DNA of 64,000 nt from Adiantum capillus-veneris (taxonomy: Eukaryota; Streptophyta; Polypodiopsida; Polypodiales; Pteridaceae), in assembly GCA_014529385.2 (NCBI GenBank), contig CM043959.1, positions 53,639,253 to 53,703,252 on the forward strand, given 5' to 3'. The stretch's first letter is position 1. Each line of letters begins with the position of its first letter. This document shows positions 31,838 to 43,180 of the stretch, piece by piece. Below the pieces are notes generated by a model. That model had not been told where the DNA came from and did no database searches. It saw only the letters and a program-made list of their open reading frames with translations. The position numbers and the translations under genes are program-made.

Positions 31838-32420
31838 AATTGTAATGGCCCTCGATTATGCTTGCAAAATCAGACATAAGCCTTAAACCAGTTCAATAGA
31901 CACGGACTCTTATGTACCGACGCACTAGACGACACAAATCCAGCACTTGCACAAAGAGAACAATCACTGAACATAAAATCACATTCATACAAATCACATA
32001 GAATCCAGGATCATGATTCCTGGCAACGTGTTTAGCAATCACATCTAGATCCACACCGGACCTCATTGATGTCGGATTAACTAATTCTTATTGCGATCAT
32101 GGCCATAGAATCTCAAGATCGAAATGATGTAATGCTGTAGTCATTTCGTCTTTCAAACTTGCACTCAACACAATCACATGAGTGAGCATACATAAATCAA
32201 ATTCATTTTAGGGAATTCCCATGTCAAAGTACTTCTTTCATAAAGTCATCCAATAGAATACTGTCAGCCCATCAATATCCCTGAAATCCAAAGGAAAATC
32301 AGTGACTTTATTTCACATGGGTAACCTGTGTGTCTCTCTCTCTCTCTCTAAACATGGTCTCTCTCCCCCTCTTGTGCAGTCCCGTGTCTACCAAATTCTA
32401 CCCTGTTGATCTTCGGGATC
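31838..32420 (-). other. RT5 3' untranslated region
   Basis: No ORF. It contains the RT7 empty site (gctgtagtcattt, 32134) and a CT run near 32332-32350. Confidence 0.55.
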
Positions 32421-33000
32421 TCTCGGAATAGTCCAACTTAGATTGAAAGCCTCAAGGTAAAATTCCAATATTTGAGGAGTATCTGCTAGGTCCTCCTCCG
32501 CCATCCACTTCGCATTCAATGCCGGGTAGTTCTTGACTAAGAACCATTGTTCACTTTACCTTTCTCTTTCCTTCCCTTGTGAGCCAGTATCTGTTCCGGA
32601 ATGAGAATCTCCTTGCTCTCTTCTACTTCAAGTTGCTCCTCAGGCTCCTTGTCGACTGACACCTCACCCTTGAAAGGTTTCAAGAGACTCACATGAAAAG
32701 CATTGTGAATCTTCCAAGTATCTGGCAACTTCAGTTTGAAGGATACATCATTTATCTTCTCTTGAATTTGGAAAGGGCCATAGTACCGCATTCTTAGCTT
32801 CGAAAAAAAGCCGCTCCTTTCCCTTTTGTTTCCTTAGGCGTGCCTTCTCAAGCCGTAAGAGCACCCAATTATCTTCCTTCAACTGCAAGTCTCATCGATG
32901 TCTATCAGCTGCCTTCTTATGCCGTGCATGAGACTTCTCAAGAGCCTTGCGAACCTTGGCAAAAGCAGTGTTCAAATCTCTCGTATATTGATCCGCTTAA
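32420..33000 (-). pseudogene. RT5 integrase C-terminus and chromodomain
   Basis: ORF 32537-32791 gives [35 protein letters not shown] and EILIPEQILAHKGRKEKGK. The next frame supplies the chromodomain end: FLVKNYPALNAKWMAEEDLA, PQILEFYLEAFNL (about 32430-32545). This matches RT9 (PRILELYLEAFGL) and places RT5, RT6 and RT9 in one family. Confidence 0.8.
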
Positions 33001-33049
33001 AAAATCTTATCCTTTTTTTGGGGAATTCTCTGATGTACCAACTGATTCT

Positions 33050-34370
33050 CTTTTCCTTTTTTTTTCCTTGTGTCCTCGGACCTGTGGGTAGCTTCGCTAG
33101 CTTCCCGTGTCCATTGGCACGTGAGTTTGAATCATCAGAACCTTGAGACGCACTATCATCTGATGCCCTTTCTCCAGTATCCCTTGATGAACTTGCATCT
33201 GGTTCCCTTAGTTTGTCGGAACCTTTGGATGTGCTACCATCTGTTTTTTTTCTCCAGAATCTTGTGATGAGTTGTTATCCCTTGATTCATTCTTTTCACT
33301 GGCAGACTCTTGCCTTGTTGAGGTGGATACTATGTTGTCCAAGGATAAGTCAATTAGTCGGCATGCGTTCCAAATCGTTGCTTATCATGTCCCATGAGTC
33401 TCTGAACGGAGTTAGATGTTTGGTTCAAACAACAGTCTCGAATCTCCTTTGGCAAACCACGACAAAACCGCTCAATGTGATTTCTCTGGCAAATAAGTTT
33501 CCCGAAAGCTCTGGCAGTAGTCATCCAATGTATCTCTCTTAGTCATTCTCAAGTGATGCCAAGCCATGATGACATCTCTTTCATATTCATATGATATCCA
33601 AGTTGACGTGAAAATTTTTCTTGAATTTTAACCACGTCGCAGGTGTTTCTGTGCGTAATAGAGTAGACCCCCATGTCTATGTAGTTCCCTTTAAGTAAGA
33701 TGTCGCCTTTTGCACCTTGGAATAGTCTGTGAACCGATCTCCAGAGAAGGCGACGTCAAAGTGTTGTACAAACTCAAGGGCTCGATGGGTGTCTTGGTAG
33801 CCTGAGAACGTCTCAAACCTGACGGCTTGACTCCCTTCCTTGAACTCCTTGGTCTTCTTAATCATCTAGTCACTGTTGGAAAGGATGAGCTCTCTTCCTC
33901 TGAACTGCTAGATGGCACTTCCGTGCTGTCTAGACTTTCTAAAAAATCTGCTTTTCTTGCTTTTTCTTCCGAGCTTGGCTGCTGATCTGTAACTCTGTAG
34001 CTTATCTTCTAGTGGTCCTCTGGTTCATCTTCTTTTCACTAGTTCTGTCCAGTCCTTTCTGCGAGTACATGTTTTGCTTTTTTTTTTGGGCACTCGTTTG
34101 TCCTTTTAGCTGGCCAATCTCGAGTAAATCTCATCAATCAAGAATTCTTCAGGTATTTTGCAAACCTTGGGTCTCTGGAGTACTTGATCAATCTTTTCAC
34201 ACATGTATGAACCTGCAGTTGATGTTTGTACTCCGCTCTGACAAACTTTTCCGCCAAGAATTTGTCCAAATCTTCATTCTTTTCTTCAGTTTTCGTACCG
34301 GATTTCATCTTTTCTTTGCTTGCCCACCGAGAGGTGTTATCTCTCTCAGATTCTCCGCAAAAACCCATGT
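33050..34370 (-). pseudogene. RT5 gag fragments
   Basis: An N-terminal ORF (34138-34368) ends RLIKYSRDPRFAKYLKNS, parallel to the KDTKFAKYMSET segment of RT6 Gag. A capsid part (33677-33865) has FSGYQDTHRALEFVQHFDVA. Further matches to about 33360 are in changing frames, with stops. The join to integrase tail sequence near 33000-33050 marks the internal deletion. Confidence 0.7.
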
Positions 34371-34556
34371 GTAATCTGGGGTTCTTTATGGCTTATGCCC
34401 TTTAAGACAGAGCGATGAAGATAGGAGTGCGGCCGATGCGCGATGAAGAAAGGGTGGGAGTGGCTAATAAGACCGGGATCGGGGCACGAAGATTCTCTCG
34501 CAAAAAACGTGTGTTCAAAAAGGATTGGATCCTCCGTAGAAGAAGAATCTTTTTGA

Positions 34557-34568
34557 GCTCTAATACCA
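34557..34568 (-). other. RT5 primer-binding site
   Basis: The minus strand reads TGGTATTAGAGC, one mismatch from the initiator-Met site. Confidence 0.8.
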
Positions 34569-34569
34569 A

Positions 34570-35230
34570 TGTAACAGGCTTGGACACTCCAAGCGAGAAA
34601 TCAATAGCAACACACGAACATAAACTTCAAAATCACTGAACTTTAATAGAGGGAGAGAGAGAGAGTCGACGCGGCCCGACGTAGTTCCGTGCAGAGGTAT
34701 TGGCCCCAAAGTTTGGCGCCCCTTTCAGTATTTCCTTATCATTAATCATTGCAAAGTACAACTCTCGAGGGACCTCGGCTCTCAGACTTTGCGTCCAGAT
34801 GCTCTACAGAGTGAGGCCCCAAGGGCTCTTATAAACAGTACATGGGATGCCCAAAAGCAGAGCCCCAAAAGCAATCAGTTCAAAAGCACTTTCACCCAAA
34901 ATCTCTGGTCCCCAAAAGCTAGCGCTGGAGATTCCCAAAAGCTGCCAGCATAATTTGCCGAAAATCCATATAGCTTGCCACATGGCACCTACAACACAAA
35001 TCGCGAAAATTCCGTATGGCCTTGCCATGTCAACATCCGTACGATCTGCCATGTCAGCATGTCAACGCATTTTATGGAAATCCCTTTCAGGGTTCAAGCT
35101 TCTGTCTTTTAGGGTTTGGGCCTCCATGGCCGGTTGCTTCATAAGTTCTTCAAGTTAGTCCGTTCAGTTTCTCTTGTCCACTCGGCCATTTCTGTGCCAG
35201 ATGGTCATGCCACGTCATCACTTTGTGACA
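34570..35230 (-). repeat. RT5 right LTR (5' LTR in its own sense)
   Basis: 661 bp from TGTAACAGGC to TTTGTGACA in plus orientation, with the family-B word 'ggcgcccctttc'. It contains a short GA run near 34650. Confidence 0.85.
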
Positions 35231-35325
35231 ACTGTCGCCGCGGTAACTCCTCAAGACGAGGCACCTCCGAGGCTGATTTGATGCACCATTGGATCCCCTT
35301 CTCGATGTGGGATTCGGATGGCCAC

Positions 35326-36033
35326 TGTAACAAGCTTGGACACTCCAAGTCAAGAATCTATCATGACAGCACCAAGTAACCACTTCAAAACAGTTCACAG
35401 TTCACAATTGATTCAACACTGGCCCGACGGAGTTCCCGTGCCTAGAGATATTGGCCCCAAAGACTGGCGCCCCTTTCAATATTTCTTTTTGTATTAATCT
35501 GAGTACAAAGTACAAGAGTGCGGGCAGGCTCTCACACTCAGACTTTGCGTCCAGATGCTCTGAGTTGTGAGAGGCCTGCTCACATATTTAAAGTTACAAG
35601 GGTTGCTAAAAGCAGAGCTCCAAAAGCTGAAATCAAAAGCTTCAAGTATAAGCGTTGAAAATAAAGCAAATGTAACAGACTTGGACACTCCAAGTCAAGA
35701 ATCAACCGCGACAGCACCAAATCACCACTTCAAAACAATTCACAGATCACAATAGATTTGCAATGGCCCGACGGAGTTCCGTGCCTAAAGATATTGGCCC
35801 CAAAGACTGGCGCCCCTTTCGGTATTTCTTTTTATATTAATCAGATCAAAGTACAAGAGTGTGGCTAGGGTTTCACTCTCAGACTCGGCGTCCAGATGCT
35901 CTGAGAAGTGAATCCCTCTCCACATATTTAAAAGTACAAGGGATGCCCAAAAGCTTTTAAAAATAGAAAGCATCAGTTCTCTCTCTCTCTCTCTCTCTCT
36001 TAGAGAGTATCCTTTTTTTTATAAAAAAAGCAG

Positions 36034-36108
<75 letters not shown>

Positions 36109-36440
36109 GCATGGAGCCCAAAAAGCAACGCCCAATAGCTATCAACGCAATTTGCGGCGCAAATTCCGGGAATCCGTATGGCCCTGCCACGTGGCACCCT
36201 CGGCAATTTTTAGGGTTTCTGAATTAGGGTTTCAGCCTGAAATTAGGGTTTGTTGCAAATTAGGGTTTTTGGCAGATTTTAGGGTTTGCAGGAATTCTAG
36301 GGTTTCAGCCAGAAATTAGGGTTTCTGCTGTCCGCCACGTCATCACTTTGTGACAGCAAAAGTTCTTCCTCTCTCTTTCTTTCAATAAATAAAGCAGAGA
36401 GGCTTTCTCTTTCTCTCTCTCTTGCTAAAATAAAGCAAAG

Positions 36441-36495
<55 letters not shown>

Positions 36496-36737
36496 ATTTG
36501 CGTAGAAAAAGCAACGCCAAAAAGCTGCCCAGCTTTTCGTGAATCACGTTGATGTCCAACAAATCAAGGTTAGGGTTAGGGCAGAATTAGGGTTTCTGAT
36601 TTTAGGGTTGGGGTTTCAACACAATTAGGGTTTCTGGTTTTAGGGTTAGGGTTTCAACAAAATTAGGGTTTTTGGTTTCAGGGTTAGGGTTTCAGCAGAA
36701 TTAGGGTTTTTAGCAGCCACGTCATCACTTTGTGACA
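35326..36737 (-). repeat. RT6 left LTR, interrupted by a solo LTR
   Basis: Outer part 35326-35670 and inner part 36361-36737; the middle is the inserted solo LTR. The inner part holds a CT tract (about 36445-36492) and repeated 'ttagggttt' words (about 36567-36712). It ends TTTGTGACA before the reversed polypurine tract at 36738-36754. Confidence 0.85.
35671..36355 (-). repeat. Solo LTR of family B inside the RT6 LTR
   Basis: 685 bp from TGTAACAGAC to TTTGTGACA, with GCAAA on both sides (35666-35670 and 36356-36360). No internal region is attached, so it is a recombination-derived solo LTR. It carries CT tracts (about 35977-36001 and 36034-36105) and eight 'tagggttt' words (36206-36340). Confidence 0.9.
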
Positions 36738-37074
36738 TACCTCCCTCTTGAAAGCATTGTAATCGCCCTCCATTACGCTTGCAAAACAGACAGAGGCCAT
36801 AAACCGTCTTAGCAGACATTGACTGTTAGTACCTACGTAGTAGGAACACACATCTAGCACATGTACCAATCGACAGTCACATCACACCAGATCACAGGAC
36901 ATCACTAGTGATCACAGGACATCACATGACATTTAACATTCATTCGGATCTTAGACCATGATTTATCGGCAATGTAGTTAGCAATCGCATCTAGATCCAG
37001 TCGGGACCTCATCGATGCCCGATTGACTAACCTCTATTGCAACCATGTCTACTCGAGATCAATTAGACCGAAAT
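36738..37074 (-). other. RT6 3' untranslated region, left part
   Basis: Polypurine tract (reversed) then non-coding DNA similar to 31838-32133 of RT5. It is cut at 37075-37079 by the RT7 target site. Confidence 0.7.
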
Positions 37075-37079
37075 GCTGT

Positions 37080-38355
37080 TGTCACGTGACACATCCCAAC
37101 CCTATGTGTCCTTGGACAAGCTACACCATAACAAGGTTTCCGTCAAGTCCAGTCAAGTTAGATTAGAAGTGATTTGGCACTTTTGTGAGTCTATTCGTAG
37201 ACCGTGCATGCCCAGTCACTTAGAGTAGATGCATATCCTCTGGTTGCATAAGCATAAGCATAAGCATAAGCATTTCCATCAGATTCCATCAGAGTCAGTT
37301 TGGGGATTTTTCAAGTGACTTTAGCCTATTTTTCCCTATATTTAACATTTTTCACTTATTTATTAAGTGACTTTTGTTAGGTACTCAGTAGGGCAAATTG
37401 GGTAAGTTAATATATAAGCAAACCCAAGTTAGCACAAATTGGCAGATGAGCAAAGACACAACAAGCTTCCCCAAGCAACAGGTGTCCCACCCTCTCTAAG
37501 CAAGACCCTCTCCAATCCCTTGGCAAGGCCACTCCACCTAGAACCAGCGTTTTCATCATAGCTTGCCTTTCCCTCTCTAGGCGCTTTCCAGAATCTTCCA
37601 TCGCCCTCCAAGGTCCACACTTGCCCGGCGTTTTACTCTCAACTGGCAGCAGCCCTCAGGTTTTACTAACGCTAGCCTTGTTGGACATTCAGCAGCAATT
37701 TCAGCCATTAAAAACGCCATTTAACCTGCAGCCCAATCAGCGTTTTTAACATCAGATCAGCCCCTACAGAAACGCAGCAATACTCAGCATTCAGCCTACA
37801 GTAAAATCAGCGTTTTGCCCTCAGCAATTCCGCCATTGAAACACAGCAGATATTGAGTGTTTCAGCCGGCATCAGTTCCTCCAAAACGCAGCATAAAGAG
37901 CTTGAAGACCAGCATTTTTCATCATCAATTCAGCCCCGACAAAAGCAGTCATTTTCAGCCATGAACCCATCAAGAAACAGTCATTTTCAGCCACCAAGAA
38001 GATCACAGATTCCAGCCTAAGTCGCCGTCGTCATCACCGTCGTCGTCATCGGCACCGTCCCATTGCATCAGTCCATTGCATACGCATTGTACACCTTGTG
38101 CAATCAAAGTAGACCACTCTCGCCGACGAGAGTGGGGCTCTCGGAGGAGGGTTTTACAACCTCTCGGTGTCGTATCTCTTCTCTCTCCTTCTCTCAGTCT
38201 CATTCACTTGCACGCACAATATCCACTCACTTGTTCGTGATCACAGCACTCTACAAGACGGAAGGCTCTCTCCTTCCCTAAGAACTAAAAGGAACCTTGA
38301 GCAATAAAGATCACAAATCTTGAGAAAAACAACGTTCATTCCGCTGCACCTTACA
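37080..38355 (+). repeat. RT7 5' LTR
   Basis: 1276 bp, TGTCACGTGACAC to CACCTTACA. It differs from the 3' LTR by four bases in the first hundred, a hexamer (gcataa) copy number and a short CGTCGT indel. TATA-like tatataag is near 37411. Many 'cagcgtttt' words lie at 37545-37930. Confidence 0.92.
37410..37418 (+). promoter_or_regulatory. TATA-like box of the RT7 5' LTR
   Basis: atatataag, conserved in the 3' LTR (41989-41997) and in reverse in RT3. Probable core promoter of the element; the start site is not determined. Confidence 0.55.
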
Positions 38356-38356
38356 T

Positions 38357-38368
38357 TGGTATCAGAGC
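38357..38368 (+). other. RT7 primer-binding site (tRNA-iMet)
   Basis: TGGTATCAGAGC, one base after the LTR. Confidence 0.93.
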
Positions 38369-38809
38369 TTTGGAAGTGTTCTGCATTACTCAAGGAAAGA
38401 ACCACAAGAATTTTTTTGCTTGTTGAGGCCGCACGAACCCAAGTTTACTTGGGTGTGGCGATTCCTAATCGTGTTTTATTGAAGAGTGACAGGAATCCCA
38501 AGAAAGAAGGGCTTGTCCAACCTCCCCTTGTGTCTCTTTTCACTCATTGAGAGCGGACCGTGCACTTAGCGGCCGGCCAATCGACGTGAGGTGGGAAAAA
38601 CCAACCTTGGTGTGAGCGCAAGGCCGCCAAGGGCTGCGCCCGCAGAAAAGGGTAGAACTCGGGTGAAGAGAAGATCCTTCTCCAACGCGATTTGCAAGTG
38701 AAAGAAACCCTCAAGAACCTCAAGATCCTCAAGAATTCAAGTACTCAAGAACCTCAAGACCCTCAAGAACCAAGTTCCTCGTGAACTTAAGAACCAAAGA
38801 TTCTAGTGC

Positions 38810-40190
38810 ATGGTCGTCACCCGAAGCGGCATGGATACTTTGCATTTCGGTGATGAGCATGAGAGAGGCGACGAAGGATTCTTTCCACCAGGAGATTTTT
38901 CCAACCCTCCCCCTTCGCCATCTACGCCACGAGTTGTCCTCACTCCTATGGAGTTGATGGTCAAGTCGATGTTGGACATGATGACACAACAACAAGAAAC
39001 GAATCGAGTTGCATTGGCACAACTCGCAAGCAAAGCAGAAGAACAAGCAGTAAAGGACCGTGCACAAGAAGCCAAGGAACGCGAGCGCGATGAAAGAAAC
39101 GCCACACTTGTTGCAAAACAAGAAGAAAATCGACTTGCTTAGGAACGTGAGCGCATTGCTCTTGCCGCAAAACAAGAAGAACAGCGACTTGCTCTCGAAC
39201 GCGAGCGCGCTGAACGGAAAGAACGCAAAGCAGAAAGGGACGCCGAGCGAGAAGCTCAAAGGGAGATTCGTAATCAAGAATTTATTTTTCAAGTCCTAGC
39301 CTCGAAGACCGAACCACCTAAAGATCGTGGGAGTTCGTCAAGTGGCGCAAGCCACGATGCGGATTCACACAATCCAGTCACAGAGAAGTTGACTTCAATA
39401 AGTATGACGGTAAGATGGATGCTACTGTTATTCATTCTTGGTTGCATCAATTTAAAGCTTATTTTGCGACAGCTATGTACCTTGCCGGTGATGCCATAAA
39501 TTGGTACCAGGCATGGCAAGAGGCACAGCTAGCCGCGCACCTAGAGGCAGCTGACGATTTCACGCCCATCTCTTTTAGTTGGGCTGATTTCCAAGACAAG
39601 CTCAAGGCGCGGTTTATGCCACCTCAGTACCTTGCACGACTGAAGGACGATTGGCGAGTTCTCAAGCAAAACGGTATGCCAGTTATGTCTTTCTCTAATC
39701 GGGTTTTGCAGCTCGGCACTCAACTACGCAAATCGGATAAGAAGCGCAAGGAGGCATTTCTTTACAGATTGGACGAGTATATCAAGTATGATGTCGAGGT
39801 ACTCGATCCACCCAATCTCAACAAAGCGGTAGCAATTGCTCTCGCCCACGAGATGAAGCACAACAAAGGAAAGCCTAAGGAAAACAAGACTTCTCAAGGA
39901 ACTCCGCAAAATTCTCAGAACACACAGAATGGTAAGAACGGAAAGAATGGTAAGAACGGTAATTCTTCTAGCCCTTCTTTCTCTAATTCTTCGGAAAAGA
40001 ATACTAATAATGACTCTAAGGGTAAAGCTAAAGCACCTGCAAAACCTAAGCTAACCCCTGATGAAAAAGCTTCACAAGGAATTATAGGAGGATACATCAC
40101 GGCATAAGAACAAGTGATATATGCTAAAGAAGGTAGATGTTTTCAATGTCACGTCAAGGGGCACATTAAGAAGGCCTGTCCTAAGACAGT
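38810..40190 (+). pseudogene. RT7 gag
   Basis: ATG 38810 (MVVTRSGMDTLHFGDEHERG), Pro-rich segment, then charged ERERDERN/ERERAERKER coiled-coil repeats interrupted by a TAG at 39140-39142. Losing a base near 39394 shifts the frame into MDATVIHSWLHQFKAYFA, DAINWYQAWQEAQLAAHLE and FMPPQYLARLKDDW (39415-). A stop at 40105-40107 precedes the zinc knuckle CFQCHVKGHIKKAC (about 40139). A short stretch present in RT3 (TTKKTGNSK) is deleted. It is better preserved than RT2 but still broken. Confidence 0.85.
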
Positions 40191-40545
40191 CCCACCTAAA
40201 GAACCAAAGGTACCCACAACTACCTCAAACTCTGTCACAACACAACCTGCATCTTCTCAGGACTCTCTCACACACAATGATGAATCTCTCTTGAAGTGTT
40301 ATGTTCATGTAAAAGGACAACGTTTTATCATATTGTTTGATCCAGGCAGTATGCATGATGTGATTAGTCCCCCTCTTGTTGAGAGAGCTCGCCTAGAGGT
40401 TAGTCAGAAATCTCCTCTCGAGGTTTCTGGCTTCGCTCCCGGTATGGACTCTGTCATCACGAAGGAGTGCCTTGATGTGATGTTTACCGTTCAACAAGCT
40501 TCTTTTCGTAGGAAATTTCTGGTTTCTCCTCTCAGGATGTGAGAT
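40191..40545 (+). pseudogene. RT7 protease
   Basis: FIILFDPGSMHDVIS with the DPGS loop, then RARLEVSQKSPLEVSGFAPG and FRRKFLVSPL. Its frame ends just before GCDM/ILGIKWF, a frameshift or stop relative to RT. Confidence 0.8.
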
Positions 40546-41617
40546 GATTTTAGGCATTAAATGGTTTCGTGAACTTGATGCTCACATTAAATTTGGTGCT
40601 AACACGATCACTTTACATTCCGATATTGATTCCCCCCTCATCATTCGTGTTGAGGAGGGCTTGCGTTCTTTGCCTCTCATCTTGCATGTACAGGTAAAGC
40701 GTGAATTATGACGAGGAGCACAAGCGGCATTCATTTATGCTGCTCCAGTTTCCCAGAGCATTCAGGCTCCAGGTAAGTATTCGGAGTTGTTTACGAAATT
40801 TAAACATCTCTTTTTGCAGGATGATCTTCCACCTCGTCTCCCACCGGAGCGGCCGGAGGACCATCGCATCGAGCTTATGGAGGGAGCGCAGCGTGTCAGT
40901 AAGGCTCCCTACCGTTTGAACAAGTCACAGGAGGAAGAGTTAGAGTAACAACTCACGGAGTTGGTGGCTAGAGGATTCATACGTCCTAGTGTAAGTCCTT
41001 TTGCTGTCCCTATTTTGTTCGTTCGCAAGAAGGATGGTTTGTCTCGTTTGTGTGTTGATTACAGGGCATTAAACAAGATGACCGTCAAGAACAAGTTTCC
41101 GATGCCTCGCATTGAGTATATCTTGGATAGGCTCAATGGGGCAACGGTTTTTAGCAAGGTCGATCTCAAAAGTGGATACCATCAGGTACGGGTATTCAAA
41201 GGCGACATTTTCAAGACCGCCTTTCGCACCGAGCGAGAGCATATTGTTATGCCTTTTGGATTGACAGGAGCCGTGGGTACGTTCAGTCGTCTCATGGTAG
41301 GTCGTTTCGGCGATATGGTAGGCGTATGTGTGTTCATCTTCTTAGATGATATTCTCATTTTTTCTGCATCGTGGGAACAACATGAATTAGATGTTGAAAG
41401 GGTACTAACTCGTTTGGATGAGTGTGAGTTGTACATTGCAGCTAAGAAGTCTGAATTTTTTCTTATTGAAGTCACTTATTTGGGTTATATCATTTCTACA
41501 GAAGGAGTCAAGCTAGACCCCGCGAAGGTAGAACAGGTTCGTAATTGGGATTTGCCCAAACTGTATATGATGTGCGTTCGTTTCTTGGTTTATGTCAAGC
41601 ATATAGTTCGCACATAG
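40546..41617 (+). pseudogene. RT7 reverse transcriptase
   Basis: Linker with RLPPERPEDHRIELMEGAQR, a stop near 40946, then an open RT core (40961-41617): [50 protein letters not shown], active site [11 protein letters not shown]. It loses frame at [16 protein letters not shown]. RNase H does not follow. Confidence 0.88.
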
Positions 41618-41664
41618 AGAATTTTGCAGCTCGGTACTAGTACCTCACTTTAAAAAGGAGGGGA

Positions 41665-42918
41665 TGTCATGTGACACATCCCAACCCTATGTGTCCGTGG
41701 ACAAGCTACACCATAACAGGGTTTCCGTCAAGTCCAGTCAAGTTAGATTAGAAGTGATCTGGCACTTTTGTGAGTCTATTCGTAGACCGTGCATGCCCAG
41801 TCACTTAGAGTAGATGCATATCCTATGGTTGCATAAGCATAAGCATAAGCATTTCCGTCAGATTCTATCAGAGTCAGTTTGGGGATTTTTCAAGTGACTT
41901 TAGCCTATTTTTCCCTATATTTAACATTTTTCACTTATTTATTAAGTGACTTTTGTTGGGTACTCAGTAGGGCAAATTGGGTAAGTTAATATATAAGCAA
42001 ACCCAAGTTGGCACAAATTGGCAGATGAGCAAAGACACAGCAGGCTTCCCCAAGCAATAGGTGTCCCACCCTCTCTCAGCAAGACCCTCTCCAATCCCTT
42101 GGCAAGGCCACTCCACCCAGAACCAGCGTTTTCATCATAGCTTGCCTTTCCCTCTCTAGGCGCTTTCCAGTATCTGCCATCGCCCTCCAAGGTCCACACT
42201 TGCCTGGCGTTTTACTCTCAACTGGCAGCAGCCCTCAGGTTTTACCAACGCTAGCCTTGTTGGACATTCAGCAGCAATTTCAGCCATTAAAAACGCCATT
42301 TAACCTGCAGCCCAATCAGCGTTTTTAACATCAGATCAGCCCCTACAGAAACACAGCAATACTCAGCATTCAGCCTACAGTAAAATCAGCGTTTTGCCCT
42401 CAGCAATTCCGCCATTGAAACGCAGCAGATATTGAGTGTTTCAGCCGGCATCAGTTCCTCCAAAACGCAGCATAAAGAGCTTGAAGACCAGCGTTTTCAT
42501 CATCAATTCAGCCCCGACAAAAGCAGTCATTTTCAGCCATGAACCCATTAAGAAACAGTCATTTTCAGCCACCAAGAAGATCACAGATTCCAGCCTAAGT
42601 CGCCGTCGTCATCGGCACCGTCCCATTGCATCAATCCATTGCATACGCATTGTACACCTTGTGCAATCAAAGTAGACCACTTTCGTCGACGAGAGTGGGG
42701 CCTTCAGAGGAGGGTTTTACAACCTCTCGGTGTCGTATCTCTTCTCTCCTCTTCTCTCAGTCTCATTCACTTGCACGCACAATATCCACTCACTTGTTCG
42801 TGATCAAAGCACTCTACAAGACGGAAGGCTCTCTCCTTCCCTAAGAACTAAAAGGAACCTTGAGCAATAAAGATCACAAATCTTGAGAAAAACAACATTT
42901 ATTCCGCTGCACCTTACA
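41665..42918 (+). repeat. RT7 3' LTR
   Basis: 1254 bp copy of 37080-38355, preceded by the polypurine tract taaaaaggagggga. The internal deletion endpoint lies shortly before it (about 41622-41632). Confidence 0.92.
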
Positions 42919-42923
42919 GCTGT

Positions 42924-43180
42924 AGTCATTTTGTCTATCAGTTCCTGCACTTAAACAAGTCAAGAACAAGTCAGTTTCATATTTTTCGGAATTCCATTTC
43001 ATAAAGTCATCCAACAGAATACTGTCAGCTCTCAGTATCCCTGAAGCTCAAAGAGACATTACGCAAAAATCGAGGCATCTGTTGACAAAGAAGCGGAGTA
43101 ACTCCCCTCTTGTGCATCCCACTGCACCAGATCTTCTGGCAAGCTGAATTCTGGATTCCATTTGGAGTAGACTATGCTAA
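42924..43180 (-). other. RT6 3' untranslated region, right part
   Basis: Continuation of the RT6 3' UTR after the RT7 target duplication; similar to 32139-32400 of RT5. No ORF. Confidence 0.65.

Larger units (their letters stand above)
31505..35230 (-). mobile_element. RT5: internally deleted gypsy element (family B)
   Basis: Minus-strand element with right LTR 34570-35230, primer site 34557-34568, gag pieces (33050-34370) joined almost directly to the integrase tail (32400-33000), and left LTR 31505-31820 truncated at its outer end. Protease, RT, RNase H and most of integrase are missing. The sequence right of it (35231-35325) is very similar to 17560-17640, suggesting an older repeat as the insertion host. 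Confidence 0.85.
37080..42918 (+). mobile_element. RT7: young deletion-derivative gypsy element (family A)
   Basis: LTRs 37080-38355 and 41665-42918 are nearly identical; the target duplication GCTGT is at 37075-37079 and 42919-42923; primer site 38357-38368; polypurine tract 41651-41664. The 3.3-kb interior holds gag, protease and RT, then jumps from the DLPK..VRSFLG region after RT to the 3' end, missing RNase H and integrase. It is inserted into RT6 in opposite orientation. Close LTR similarity suggests recent insertion, probably using proteins supplied in trans. Confidence 0.93.

Noticed and set aside
35957..36206. Minus-strand ORFs of Arg-Glu repeats
   Set aside because: Direct translation of the GA tract in the solo LTR.
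36210..36710. Interstitial telomeric repeat array (TTTAGGG)n
   Set aside because: The TAGGGTTT words are separated by 8-25 unrelated bases and lie inside LTRs with defined ends, so they are scattered telo-boxes and not a telomere tract.
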